Origin: G963720475 sp963720475
Lineage (GTDB): Bacteria > Actinomycetota > Thermoleophilia > Solirubrobacterales > Thermoleophilaceae
Assembly (NCBI GenBank): GCA_963720475.1
Contig: OY970394.1
Location: 124,001 to 188,000 of the forward strand
Direction of reading: 5' to 3'
DNA: 64,000 bases
Shown one piece after another: positions 25,985 to 35,122 of this stretch; position 1 is the stretch's first letter, and every line of letters begins with the position of its first letter. Under the pieces are notes generated by a model. That model was given only the letters and a program-made list of their open reading frames with translations, had not been told where the DNA came from and ran no database searches. The position numbers and the translations under genes are program-made.

Positions 25985-27103
25985 CTAGGACTCGTCGCCA
26001 GGGGCGAACAGCGCGACGAACTCGCCGACGACCTCGCGCAGGTCGTGGTTCGCCTCGTAGACGACCACTTGACGCGCGCCGCCGGTCCCGTGCCGGATCA
26101 GGTCCTCGATGCCCGCCAGCTCGTCCGCGGCGCCCAGCTCCGCCGCGTGCGGGGCGAGACGCTCGAGCAGCCGCTGGGTGAGGTCCTTGGCGGGCACCCG
26201 CCCGCGGTCCGGGAGGTCGACGAGCTCGCTGTCGAGCCCGTCGCGAGCGGCGAGCCATTTGTTCTCGTCGAGCATCTCGAACGAGTAGCGGCCGAGCGTC
26301 TTGCCGGCCTCGAAGTGCTCGCAGAGCTCCTTCACCATCGCTTGCACGAGCGCGGCGAGCGCGACCGTGTGCTCGACGCGGGTCTGGGCATCCATCACAC
26401 GGACCTCGACCGTGCCGAAGTTCGGGTGGGGGCGGACGTCCCACCACAGATATGTGTAGTCGTCCACCACGCCGCTGTCCTGCATGAACTTGACCCGCCG
26501 CACGTAGTCGGCCCAGTCGTCGTAGCGCGGTGGAATGCCGACGCGCGGGAGGGTGCGGAAGATCGGCGTCCGCGTCGACAGGAGCCCGGTCTGGTCGGCG
26601 CGCCAGAAGGGCGAGTTCGCCGACAGCGCCAGCAGCAGCGGCAGGTGCACGCGCATTCCGTTAGCGACGTGGACCGCCTTGTCGGGGTCGTCGACACCGA
26701 TGTGGACGTGGACCCCGAACAGCAGCTCCTGGCGGACGACGAACTGGAGGCCGGCGACGAGGTCGCGGTAGCGGTCGATGGCGACGATCCGCTGGTCCTC
26801 CCACATCGCGAACGGATGCGTGCCCGACGACCCGATGCGCAGGTCGAGCGAGCCGGCGGCGCCCTGGACGGCCTGGCGCAGCGCGCGGAGCTGATCTCCC
26901 GCCTGCGCGACGCCGGCACACGGCTTGGTGGCGATCTCGCACACCGACTCCATCAACTCGTGCTTGACCTCGCCGTCGACGTCGGGCGCAGCCTCGAGCA
27001 GCGAGTCGATCGAGTTCGACAACTCGAGCGTCTCGGCGTCGAGGATCATCAGCTCCTCCTCGATGCCGACCGTGTAGGACGGCCCGGTGAACCGATGTTC
27101 CAC
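25985..27103 (-). CDS. Carboxylate-amine ligase, YbdK/glutamate-cysteine ligase 2 family
   Basis: A 372-residue protein with the GCS2 fold. YTVGIEEELMILD at the start carries metal-binding Glu residues, followed by HELMESVCEIATKPC, SSGTHPFAMWEDQRI (~92-106), QELLFGVHVHIGVDD, the YDDWADYVRRVKF region and the WWDVRPHPNFGTVEVRVMDAQ metal/ATP motif. YbdK shows weak gamma-glutamylcysteine ligase activity. In actinobacteria relatives take part in mycothiol-independent or ergothioneine-like thiol metabolism, but no partner gene is present here. Divergent from the aldolase-like gene. Confidence 0.88.
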   Translation of the reverse strand: MEHRFTGPSYTVGIEEELMILDAETLELSNSIDSLLEAAPDVDGEVKHELMESVCEIATKPCAGVAQAGDQLRALRQAVQGAAGSLDLRIGSSGTHPFAMWEDQRIVAIDRYRDLVAGLQFVVRQELLFGVHVHIGVDDPDKAVHVANGMRVHLPLLLALSANSPFWRADQTGLLSTRTPIFRTLPRVGIPPRYDDWADYVRRVKFMQDSGVVDDYTYLWWDVRPHPNFGTVEVRVMDAQTRVEHTVALAALVQAMVKELCEHFEAGKTLGRYSFEMLDENKWLAARDGLDSELVDLPDRGRVPAKDLTQRLLERLAPHAAELGAADELAGIEDLIRHGTGGARQVVVYEANHDLREVVGEFVALFAPGDES

Positions 27104-27222
27104 GGCTAGATCGTCGATTCGGGATCGGGATCGGCGATCTCGGGATCGTATCCCCGGGGGCGGTGACCCAAACGCCCGTATATCCTGCGGCCGCTAGCTA
27201 CCAGGAGGCATCGAGGACACAC

Positions 27223-28146
27223 ATGGGACTTGGTTACGACGGCAAGCTGTTCATTCTCGCGTTCGATCACCGCGGGTCGTTCCAGAAGAAGATGTTCGGC
27301 ATCGAGGGGGATCCGACGCCCGAGGAGACGGCCAAGATCTCGGACGCCAAGCACCTCATCTACGAGGGGCTGGAGAAGGCTTCGGAGTCCGGCGCCCAGC
27401 CGGGTGCCACGGGCGCGCTCGTCGACGAGCAGTTCGGCGGCGACATCCCGCAGCGCGCGAAGGAGCACGGGCTCGTGCTCGCGATGCCCGTCGAGAAGTC
27501 GGGCCAGAACGAGTTCGACTTCCAGTACGGCGACCAGTTCGGCGAGCACATCGAGAGCTTCGACCCCGACTTCGCCAAGGTCCTCGTGCGCTACAACCCG
27601 GATGGCGACGCGGGCATGAACACACGCCAGAGCGAGCGGCTCAAGCGCCTCTCCGACTGGCTCCACGAGAACGACCGCAAGTTCCTCTTCGAGCTGCTCG
27701 TGCCGGCGGAGGAGGAGCAGCTCGCGGCCGTCGACGGCGACACCGACCGCTACGACGCGGAGCTGCGGCCCGAACTCATGCGCCGCACGATCGCCGAGTT
27801 GCAGGACGCTGGCGTCGAGGCCGACATCTGGAAGATCGAAGGCGTCGATGAGCGGGCAGACTGCCAGCGGATCGCCGAGCAGTGCCGCCGCGACGGCCGC
27901 GACGGCGTCGTCTGCGTCGTCCTCGGCCGCGGCGCCGACGACGCGAAGGTCGATCACTGGCTCCAGCAGGGCGCTCCGGTGGACGCCTACGTCGGCTTCG
28001 CGATCGGCCGCAGCATCTGGTGGGACGCTCTCAAGGGGTTCCTCGACGGCAGCATCGAGCGCGAAGCCGCTGCGGAGACGATCTCCAGCAACTACCTGCG
28101 TTTCGTCAAGGTTTACGAGGACGCAGAGGTCGGCGCAGCGGCTTAG
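27223..28146 (+). CDS. DUF2090/aldolase-like protein (IolC C-terminal type)
   Basis: A 307-residue protein from the ATG at 27223, which has AGGAGG and GAGGA upstream. The beta-barrel pattern starts LFILAFDHRGSF, with EGLEKASESG, LVDEQFGGDI, LAMPVEKSG, KVLVRYNPDGD, FLFELLVPAEEEQL, ADIWKIEGVD and AYVGFAIGRSIWWDAL. This matches DUF2090, known as the C-terminal domain of IolC where it acts as a 2-deoxy-5-keto-gluconate-6-phosphate aldolase-type barrel. KIEGVD could supply the Schiff-base Lys. No inositol genes are nearby, so the sugar-phosphate substrate is unknown. Confidence 0.82.
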   Translation: MGLGYDGKLFILAFDHRGSFQKKMFGIEGDPTPEETAKISDAKHLIYEGLEKASESGAQPGATGALVDEQFGGDIPQRAKEHGLVLAMPVEKSGQNEFDFQYGDQFGEHIESFDPDFAKVLVRYNPDGDAGMNTRQSERLKRLSDWLHENDRKFLFELLVPAEEEQLAAVDGDTDRYDAELRPELMRRTIAELQDAGVEADIWKIEGVDERADCQRIAEQCRRDGRDGVVCVVLGRGADDAKVDHWLQQGAPVDAYVGFAIGRSIWWDALKGFLDGSIEREAAAETISSNYLRFVKVYEDAEVGAAA

Positions 28147-28175
28147 GCCGCGAACCCCACTGGTACCCTGCCGCC

Positions 28176-28415
28176 ATGCGCATGCGCCGGTCCTTCGCGC
28201 AGTTCGAGGCTGCGTTCCGCGAAGAGGCCGTTGATTCCCAGGCTCGCAGCATCCGCCTTCGGCAAGAGGCGGCCGCCCGCTCGCGGGCGCGCCGTGTGGA
28301 CCGCGTGCACAAGCACGGCACGCTGCGCTTCTTCGGTCTCGTCGTGGCCATCGTCGTCACCACGATCGTGGTGACGTGGGCGATGTTCGAGACCCTGCTA
28401 CTCCTGATTGGCTAG
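28176..28415 (+). CDS. Small basic membrane protein
   Basis: A 79-residue protein. The first ~48 residues are basic and helical ([40 protein letters not shown]); residues ~50-75 are a membrane helix (FFGLVVAIVVTTIVVTWAMF). A TACCCT box (28164-28169) ends 6 nt before the ATG, suggesting a leaderless transcript and supporting this start over longer in-frame options. Function unknown. It follows the aldolase-like gene by 29 bp. Confidence 0.65.
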   Translation: MRMRRSFAQFEAAFREEAVDSQARSIRLRQEAAARSRARRVDRVHKHGTLRFFGLVVAIVVTTIVVTWAMFETLLLLIG

Positions 28416-28529
28416 CGGCGGCTGCAAACCATCCTCGCCGCCTGCGGCGGCTCACACGGTCGCTTCGCTCCCTCACGGCGTCGTCATCGCGCTCATGTGT
28501 GTGAAACACACTTCGCGCTCGACTCCTGG

Positions 28530-28760
28530 TCAGACTCGGTTTTCGCCGCCGTGCGGCGCCGGCTCGCCGTCCTCTACGGATGCCCCGCCGTCGGCCCGCT
28601 CGGCCTGGATCTCCTCGTAGACCTCGCGGCGGAACACTGGGACCTCGCGCGGCGCGGAGATACCGATCCGCACCTTCTCCCCCATGATCGCCAGCACCGA
28701 GATCTCGATCTCATCGCCGATCATGATGCTCTGATTGGTCTTCCGCGTTAGGACCAGCAT
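28530..28760 (-). CDS. csrA: Carbon storage regulator CsrA
   Basis: A 76-residue protein: [20 protein letters not shown], then [19 protein letters not shown] and [11 protein letters not shown]. Leu4 and Arg44, the main RNA-contact positions of CsrA, are conserved. CsrA dimers bind GGA motifs in 5' leaders and block or stabilise translation, often of flagellar or carbon-metabolism mRNAs. GGAGGG lies 6 nt before the ATG and fixes the start. The acidic C-terminal tail ([19 protein letters not shown]) is longer than in E. coli. No fliW or flagellar gene is in the window. Confidence 0.93.
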   Translation of the reverse strand: MLVLTRKTNQSIMIGDEIEISVLAIMGEKVRIGISAPREVPVFRREVYEEIQAERADGGASVEDGEPAPHGGENRV

Positions 28761-28869
28761 GTGGCTCCCTCCCTGCCACCGAGTGGGACCTACTACAGCA
28801 GGTACCGGGCGCGGAATCAACCACGACGCCCGGAAGGGCGCACCAGCGCGATTGCTAGGCTGCCGCGCG

Positions 28870-29415
28870 ATGGCCCGTCGGTCGCTGAAACCCCAGCTGA
28901 ACCAGATTCGCGCGTGGGCGCGCGAGGGACGCACCGACGCCTGGATCGCCCACCAGCTGGACGTGACGGCGAAGGACATCGACGCCTTCAAGCGCGAGCA
29001 CGGCCTCGCCGAGAACGGCGGCGCCGAAGGCTCGGGAGGCGACTCCGGCGAGCTCGATCTGCGCGCCGAGGACGATGCGCTCGTGGCGGCCGCGCTCGAA
29101 GCGGAGCCCGAGCCGGAGCCCGACCAGGCCGGTGATGAGCCGACGTCCGACGGCGAGGGCGGGGACGACTCCGGCGATCAGCCGAAGCGCCGGCGCGGGC
29201 GGCGTGGCGGCCGGCGGCGCCGCGGCGGGCGCAAACCGCTCGAGGGGACCTTCGACCACGGCGAGGAGGGCTACGGCCTGTGGCTCGACCCGGCCGTCCG
29301 CGACGACGCGGTGTACGCGGAGCACTGGGCTGGACACCGGCCCGTATCCGTCTCGATCGAGCCCGACCGGATCATCATCCGCCGCGCGGGCGAAGAAGCC
29401 GGCGAGGACGACTAG
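28870..29415 (+). CDS. Hypothetical protein with basic RG-rich linker
   Basis: A 181-residue protein. The N-terminal ~45 residues look like a small helix-turn-helix ([33 protein letters not shown]). An acidic linker is followed by a strongly basic stretch ([18 protein letters not shown], ~110-127) that could bind nucleic acid. The C-terminal ~50 residues ([40 protein letters not shown]) look like a small beta domain. A TAGGCT box 8 nt before the ATG suggests a leaderless start. It is divergent from csrA. A nucleic-acid-binding role is an inference. Confidence 0.68.
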   Translation: MARRSLKPQLNQIRAWAREGRTDAWIAHQLDVTAKDIDAFKREHGLAENGGAEGSGGDSGELDLRAEDDALVAAALEAEPEPEPDQAGDEPTSDGEGGDDSGDQPKRRRGRRGGRRRRGGRKPLEGTFDHGEEGYGLWLDPAVRDDAVYAEHWAGHRPVSVSIEPDRIIIRRAGEEAGEDD

Positions 29416-29723
29416 CCGACCCGGCGGCCGCCGGCAAAGTCCGTCGCCCCCCGGGCGTAGCGGGCGAAGGCCGCGTCGATGACGGTCGCGATCGCCGGGC
29501 CGGGCACCCGCGAGCGCGCGATCTCCTGCGCCCAGTCGGTGTCGGCTCCGTAAAGCTCGGCGAGCTCCCTGATCGAGAAGGACGACCCGAGCCGGCGGCG
29601 CAACTCGCCGAGGACCGCGTCCGTCGCCCCCTCCAGCACGCGACGATCGGCCGAGCCGTCCTCGTCCAGACGCCGCTCGCCCTCCTCCCATTGGTACAGC
29701 GCGCTCTCGACCGCATAGGGCAC
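29412..29723 (-). CDS. Hypothetical protein
   Basis: A 103-residue protein, helical and acidic at the start (MPYAVESALYQWEEGERRL) with a central LGELRRRLGSSFSIRELAELY that resembles a small helix-turn-helix, and ending [18 protein letters not shown]. No known family recognised. The stop overlaps the convergent neighbour by 4 bp. It is divergent from the rhodanese gene, whose GTG lies 23 bp away. Confidence 0.6.
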   Translation of the reverse strand: MPYAVESALYQWEEGERRLDEDGSADRRVLEGATDAVLGELRRRLGSSFSIRELAELYGADTDWAQEIARSRVPGPAIATVIDAAFARYARGATDFAGGRRVG

Positions 29724-29746
29724 GGGCCCAAGATACGCTCACCGCG

Positions 29747-30076
29747 GTGACGGCGCCAGCAGAGACAGAGGTCGACCCGAAGCGCGCGAGCGAGCTGGCC
29801 GAGGCCGGCGAAGCCGACCTCATCGACGTGCGCACGGACGAAGAGTTCGCCAAGGCGCACATCCCCGGTGCCCGCCACATCGAGCTGAACGACGTCGCCG
29901 CGCGGGCCGAGGAGATCGAGCGCGAGCGTCCCGTGATCTTGTACTGCGAGTCCGGTTCGCGCTCGGCGATGGCGCGCGACGCGCTACGAGAGGCGGGGTG
30001 GGACGCGCGCGTACTCGAAGGCGGGATCGAAGCGTGGTCGGCGGCCGGCCTCCCCACTGAGCCCGGCGTCGAATAG
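29747..30076 (+). CDS. Single-domain rhodanese sulfurtransferase
   Basis: A 109-residue protein. It has LIDVRTDEEFAKAHIPGARHI, the rhodanese entry motif, and an active-site loop CESGSRS beginning at Cys67 that carries the persulfide. It ends with EGGIEAWSAAGLP, the usual closing motif. It transfers sulfane sulfur to thiols or serves in sulfur-carrier steps; the partner is unknown. The GTG start immediately follows a short divergent region. The H1-like gene follows 34 bp downstream. Confidence 0.88.
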   Translation: MTAPAETEVDPKRASELAEAGEADLIDVRTDEEFAKAHIPGARHIELNDVAARAEEIERERPVILYCESGSRSAMARDALREAGWDARVLEGGIEAWSAAGLPTEPGVE

Positions 30077-30110
30077 GGTTGCTCGACGCGTCAGCAACCG
30101 GAGGAGCGAC

Positions 30111-30602
30111 ATGGCCGCGAGGAAGACCACGACACGAAAGCGTTCGAGCGCACGCAAGCCGGCGGCGAAGCGAAAGCCGGCCGCACGCAAGCGCTCCAGC
30201 TCCAGCAGCAACCAGGTGTCGCTCGAGCGCGTCAACGAGGCGATCGAGGCCGCCGAGAAGGCGCTCAAGGACCTGCGCGGCGAAGTCGAGAAGAACACCC
30301 GCGCCGCCCTCAAGGACCTCGACAAGCGGATGAGGGACGCGAGCAAGGAACTCCGCAGCGCCGGCAAGCGCGCACAGAAGGACTTCGAGAAGCGGCAGAA
30401 GGACATCGAGAAGCGCCTGTCCGACGCGGGCGTTCCGGGTGTCCCCTCGCGCAAGCCCGCCCGCAAGTCGACCCGTCGCAAGCCTGCCGCGCGCAAGTCG
30501 ACGGCGCGCAAGTCGACGGCACGCAAGTCGACGGCACGCAAGAAGCCGGCAGCTCGCAAGAAGCCGGCGGCGAAGAAGCGCCCCGCCGCGCGCAAGCGCT
30601 AG
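30111..30602 (+). CDS. Histone H1-like basic protein with central coiled coil
   Basis: A 163-residue protein of three parts. Residues 1-34 are a basic Ala/Lys/Arg/Ser/Thr-rich tail. Residues ~36-108 are a charged amphipathic helix (VNEAIEAAEKALKDLRGEVE, KRAQKDFEKRQKDIEKRL) that should form a coiled coil. Residues ~110-163 are a repetitive basic tail with tandem KSTAR units and KKPAAR/KKPAAK units, like eukaryotic H1 or bacterial HupB/HctB tails. It is probably a nucleoid-associated protein. A GGAGGA ribosome-binding site precedes the ATG. The stop overlaps the convergent thioesterase gene by 4 bp. Confidence 0.8.
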   Translation: MAARKTTTRKRSSARKPAAKRKPAARKRSSSSSNQVSLERVNEAIEAAEKALKDLRGEVEKNTRAALKDLDKRMRDASKELRSAGKRAQKDFEKRQKDIEKRLSDAGVPGVPSRKPARKSTRRKPAARKSTARKSTARKSTARKKPAARKKPAAKKRPAARKR

Positions 30603-31378
30603 CGCTCGCGGACGAGGAGGGTCTGGACGGCGCGGCCGAGGCGACCGCGCTCGTCCCATAGCGCCGCGTCGGCGACGCCGACACCGATCGGCTCCGGATA
30701 GGTCACCGCGTCGATGCAGACCCACTCACCTGCGAGCGGGCGCGAGATGTGGAGGCTGAGGTCGGTGTTGATGAAGAGGTAGCGGCGATAGTCGAGCGCG
30801 GCACTGACCCCGTTCCCGGAGTCCGCCGCGGCGAGGACGCGCTCGAGCGACGATGGCTCCTCGCCCTCGACGAGCGGCACGCGCATCCGCATCCATACCG
30901 TCGCCGGGCCGGCTTCGCGGAACGCTCCCTCGAGGAAGCGGTACTCCATCGCCGTGTGGTAGCCGACCTCCTGCCCGGTCGGGAAGAACGGCCGCGGCTC
31001 CCCGCGCTCAGGGCTCTCGGGCGGGATCTCTGCCACCGGCTGCGGATCGAGCTCGACGGCCTTCGTCCTCAACCGCCACGCCCGCGCACGGATCAGCGGT
31101 CGGTCGGCGTCCGAGAGCGTCGCCTCGAGCAGCTCGACGCTGCGGCCGGGCCGCACGACCCGCGCCTCGACGCTCAGCGGCTCAAGTGGAACCGGCGCGA
31201 GGATCTCCAGCGTGATCCTCCCGACGTGAGTCGCCTCCTGCGGCGGCTCACAGCGCTCGATCGCCCGCGCCACGAGCGAAGCCGGCGGCCCCGCGTGCTG
31301 CGACTCCGGATCCCACGGCCCACGCGTCAGCTCGCTCGGGAGAAACCGCTCCCCATCGAGGCGATAGAACGCGTCCAC
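30599..31378 (-). CDS. Thioesterase family protein (TesB-like double hot-dog)
   Basis: A 259-residue protein with two hot-dog halves. The first has LTRGPWDPESQHAGPPASLVARAIER, typical of the acyl-CoA thioesterase-like group, with GRITLEILAPVPLEPLSVEARVVRPG. The second has SALDYRRYLFINTDLSLHISRPLAGEWVCIDAVT and VADAALWDERGRLGRAVQTLLVR, which closes the TesB-like fold. It probably hydrolyses acyl-CoA thioesters. The substrate is not visible from sequence. Divergent from the FtsB-like gene. Confidence 0.8.
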   Translation of the reverse strand: MDAFYRLDGERFLPSELTRGPWDPESQHAGPPASLVARAIERCEPPQEATHVGRITLEILAPVPLEPLSVEARVVRPGRSVELLEATLSDADRPLIRARAWRLRTKAVELDPQPVAEIPPESPERGEPRPFFPTGQEVGYHTAMEYRFLEGAFREAGPATVWMRMRVPLVEGEEPSSLERVLAAADSGNGVSAALDYRRYLFINTDLSLHISRPLAGEWVCIDAVTYPEPIGVGVADAALWDERGRLGRAVQTLLVRER

Positions 31379-31432
31379 AGCGCAATCCTCGCAGGGGCAG
31401 GAGGCATCGGCGCGGGGGCGAAAGCCCTTCCG

Positions 31433-31756
31433 ATGGCCACCGCAACGGCGAGAGCTCCACGGGCACCGGTCCGCCGGGCCGGCATCCGCTGGGACCGCGT
31501 CGGCCGGATCGCGCTCTTCGTCGTCCTACTGGCGATCCTCTACCTCTACGTGTCGCCGATCCAGAACTGGTTCGAGCAGCGTGACACCGCCGCTGCGCAC
31601 CGCGAGCAGGTGCGCGAGCTCGAGGCGGAGCACGAGCGGCTCGAGAAGCGCGCGCGAATCCTCCGCAACCCGAACTCGCTCGAGCGGGAGGCGCGCAAGC
31701 TTGGGATGGTCAAGCGCGGCGAGCGTTCCTTCGTAGTCAAGAACGCGCCGCGCTAG
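31433..31756 (+). CDS. Septum formation initiator (FtsB/DivIC family)
   Basis: A 107-residue protein from the ATG at 31433. A short basic cytoplasmic leader precedes one membrane helix (VGRIALFVVLLAILYLYVSP, ~23-42), then an extracellular coiled coil (HREQVRELEAEHERLEKRARIL) and the closing NPNSLEREARKLGMVKRGE motif of FtsB/DivIC. It bridges FtsL and FtsQ/DivIB in the divisome. Its position beside enolase is the usual actinobacterial arrangement, although here eno is on the other strand and convergent. Confidence 0.88.
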   Translation: MATATARAPRAPVRRAGIRWDRVGRIALFVVLLAILYLYVSPIQNWFEQRDTAAAHREQVRELEAEHERLEKRARILRNPNSLEREARKLGMVKRGERSFVVKNAPR

Positions 31757-31764
31757 CCCCGAAG

Positions 31765-33661
<1,897 letters not shown>

Positions 33662-33678
33662 GGCGCGGAGCTTAGGCG

Positions 33679-35034
33679 TTAGGGCTGGACCGGGACCTGC
33701 TGGGGAGCGCCGCCTTGAGGCGCGCCGCCCTGGGGAACCGGCACGGGAGCGCCGCCCTGGGGCGCGCCACCGGGCGGGACCCCCTGCGGAGCGCCGCCCT
33801 GCGGCACCGGTACGGGCGCGCCTCCCGGCGGGACCCCCTGCGGGGTCGCGCCACCGGGGGCCTGGGGGCCACCCGGAGCGGGGCCGCCCTGGGGGGCGCC
33901 GCCGGACGCCGGCTGATCTTTCGGCTTGGGCGCGTTGTCGCAGTCCTCGATGACGAAGCCCTTCGCGCACTTGGTCTCGTCCTTGTACTTCTTCTGGAAG
34001 TCCTTGACGAAGTCGTCGAGCGCCTTCTGCTCGCCCTGCGACTTCAGCAGGTTGCGGATCGAGTCCTTGGCCTTGGCGAGCGGCTGCTGGGTCGCGGGCT
34101 TGACCTTCTCGACCTCGAAGACGTAGTAGCCGAACTGGGTCTTGACCGGGCCGACCACGACGCCCTTCTTCGCCTTGAAGACCGCCTCGTCGAGGGCCTT
34201 CTCCTGCTGGCCCTTGGTCACGCCCGCGAGCTTCCCGCCCTGCTGCTTGGAGGCGTCGTCGATCGAGTACCGCTTCGCGACGTCGTTGAAGTCCTGGCCG
34301 TCCTCGAGCGCCTGCTTCGCCTTGTCGGCGTCGGCCTTGTTCTCGGTCAGGACGACGAGCAGATCGCGCGACTCGGGCGTGCCGAACTGCTTCTTGTTCT
34401 TGTCGTAGTACTCCTTGATGTCGTCGTCGGTGACCTTGCCCTCGTCCTCGGTGATCTTCTTGCGGATCTCGTTCGTCAGCACGTCGAGCTTGACGCGGAA
34501 CTTGAGGTCGGCCTCGGTCTGGCCCGAGGTCTGGAGGAACTTCTTGTAGTCCTCGTCCTTGGGGAAGGACTGCTTCTTCTGCTCCTCGAAGGACTTCTGG
34601 ATCTCGCCCTGAGAGGCCTCGACGCCCTGGGCGTTGGCCTCCTTCTGGATCCACTGCGACGAGATCAGGAACTGCATCACCTGGTCCTTGAGCCCGTCGT
34701 ACTCCTGCTGGCACTGCTCCTTCGCCTGCTTGGCGGTCGGCTTGGAGGCGCCCTGCGGGGCCTGTGCTGCGCGCTTCGTCGCGATGCACTTCGTGAACTT
34801 GGGCGCGTCGGGCACGGCTGCCGCTCCGCCGCCGGGCTGAGCCTGGCTACCGGCGGCCGCCTTCAGCCAGTGGTTGAACTCGGCCTTCTTGATCGGCGTG
34901 CCGTCGACGGTTGCGACGGCGTTGGGCGGGACGTCGTCACCGCAGCCGGAAACCGCTATCGCGCCGGCGCACAAGAGGGCGCCGGCCGTCGCGAACACGA
35001 GACGGCGGGGGGCCAGATTCATCGGCTTCATCAT
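33679..35034 (-). CDS. PpiC-type peptidyl-prolyl isomerase lipoprotein with repetitive tail
   Basis: A 451-residue protein with a lipoprotein signal (FATAGALLCAGAIAVSGC, lipobox VSGC). A SurA/PrsA-like N-domain (VATVDGTPIKKAEFNHWL) is followed by the parvulin core at ~210-320 (RDLLVVLTENKADADKAKQA, YSIDDASKQQGGKLAGVTKG, VVVGPVKTQFGYYVFEVEKV). A ~75-residue tail is built of PQGGAP, VPPGGAP and PVPVPQGG repeats. It folds secreted proteins at the membrane surface. Several Met codons at the start (MMKPM) leave the exact start open. The repetitive tail could vary in length by replication slippage. Confidence 0.88.
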   Translation of the reverse strand: MMKPMNLAPRRLVFATAGALLCAGAIAVSGCGDDVPPNAVATVDGTPIKKAEFNHWLKAAAGSQAQPGGGAAAVPDAPKFTKCIATKRAAQAPQGASKPTAKQAKEQCQQEYDGLKDQVMQFLISSQWIQKEANAQGVEASQGEIQKSFEEQKKQSFPKDEDYKKFLQTSGQTEADLKFRVKLDVLTNEIRKKITEDEGKVTDDDIKEYYDKNKKQFGTPESRDLLVVLTENKADADKAKQALEDGQDFNDVAKRYSIDDASKQQGGKLAGVTKGQQEKALDEAVFKAKKGVVVGPVKTQFGYYVFEVEKVKPATQQPLAKAKDSIRNLLKSQGEQKALDDFVKDFQKKYKDETKCAKGFVIEDCDNAPKPKDQPASGGAPQGGPAPGGPQAPGGATPQGVPPGGAPVPVPQGGAPQGVPPGGAPQGGAPVPVPQGGAPQGGAPQQVPVQP

Positions 35035-35122
35035 CGAACGGGGGTCTAAGTCTCAGTTAAGCGGGCGCCCACCGGGCGCCCGAGGGACGGGATGCTAGCG
35101 GAGCCGAGAAGATGCGGCGCCG

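Noticed and set aside
28497..28511. A GTGTGT-GAA-ACACAC hairpin downstream of the small membrane protein.
   Set aside because: No T tract follows on either strand, so a terminator cannot be claimed; the stem is short.
33715..35049. A 444-residue plus-strand frame opposite the PpiC-type lipoprotein.
   Set aside because: It is Leu/Val/Arg-rich antisense of the lipoprotein gene, with no domain; the minus-strand frame has a lipobox and parvulin motifs.
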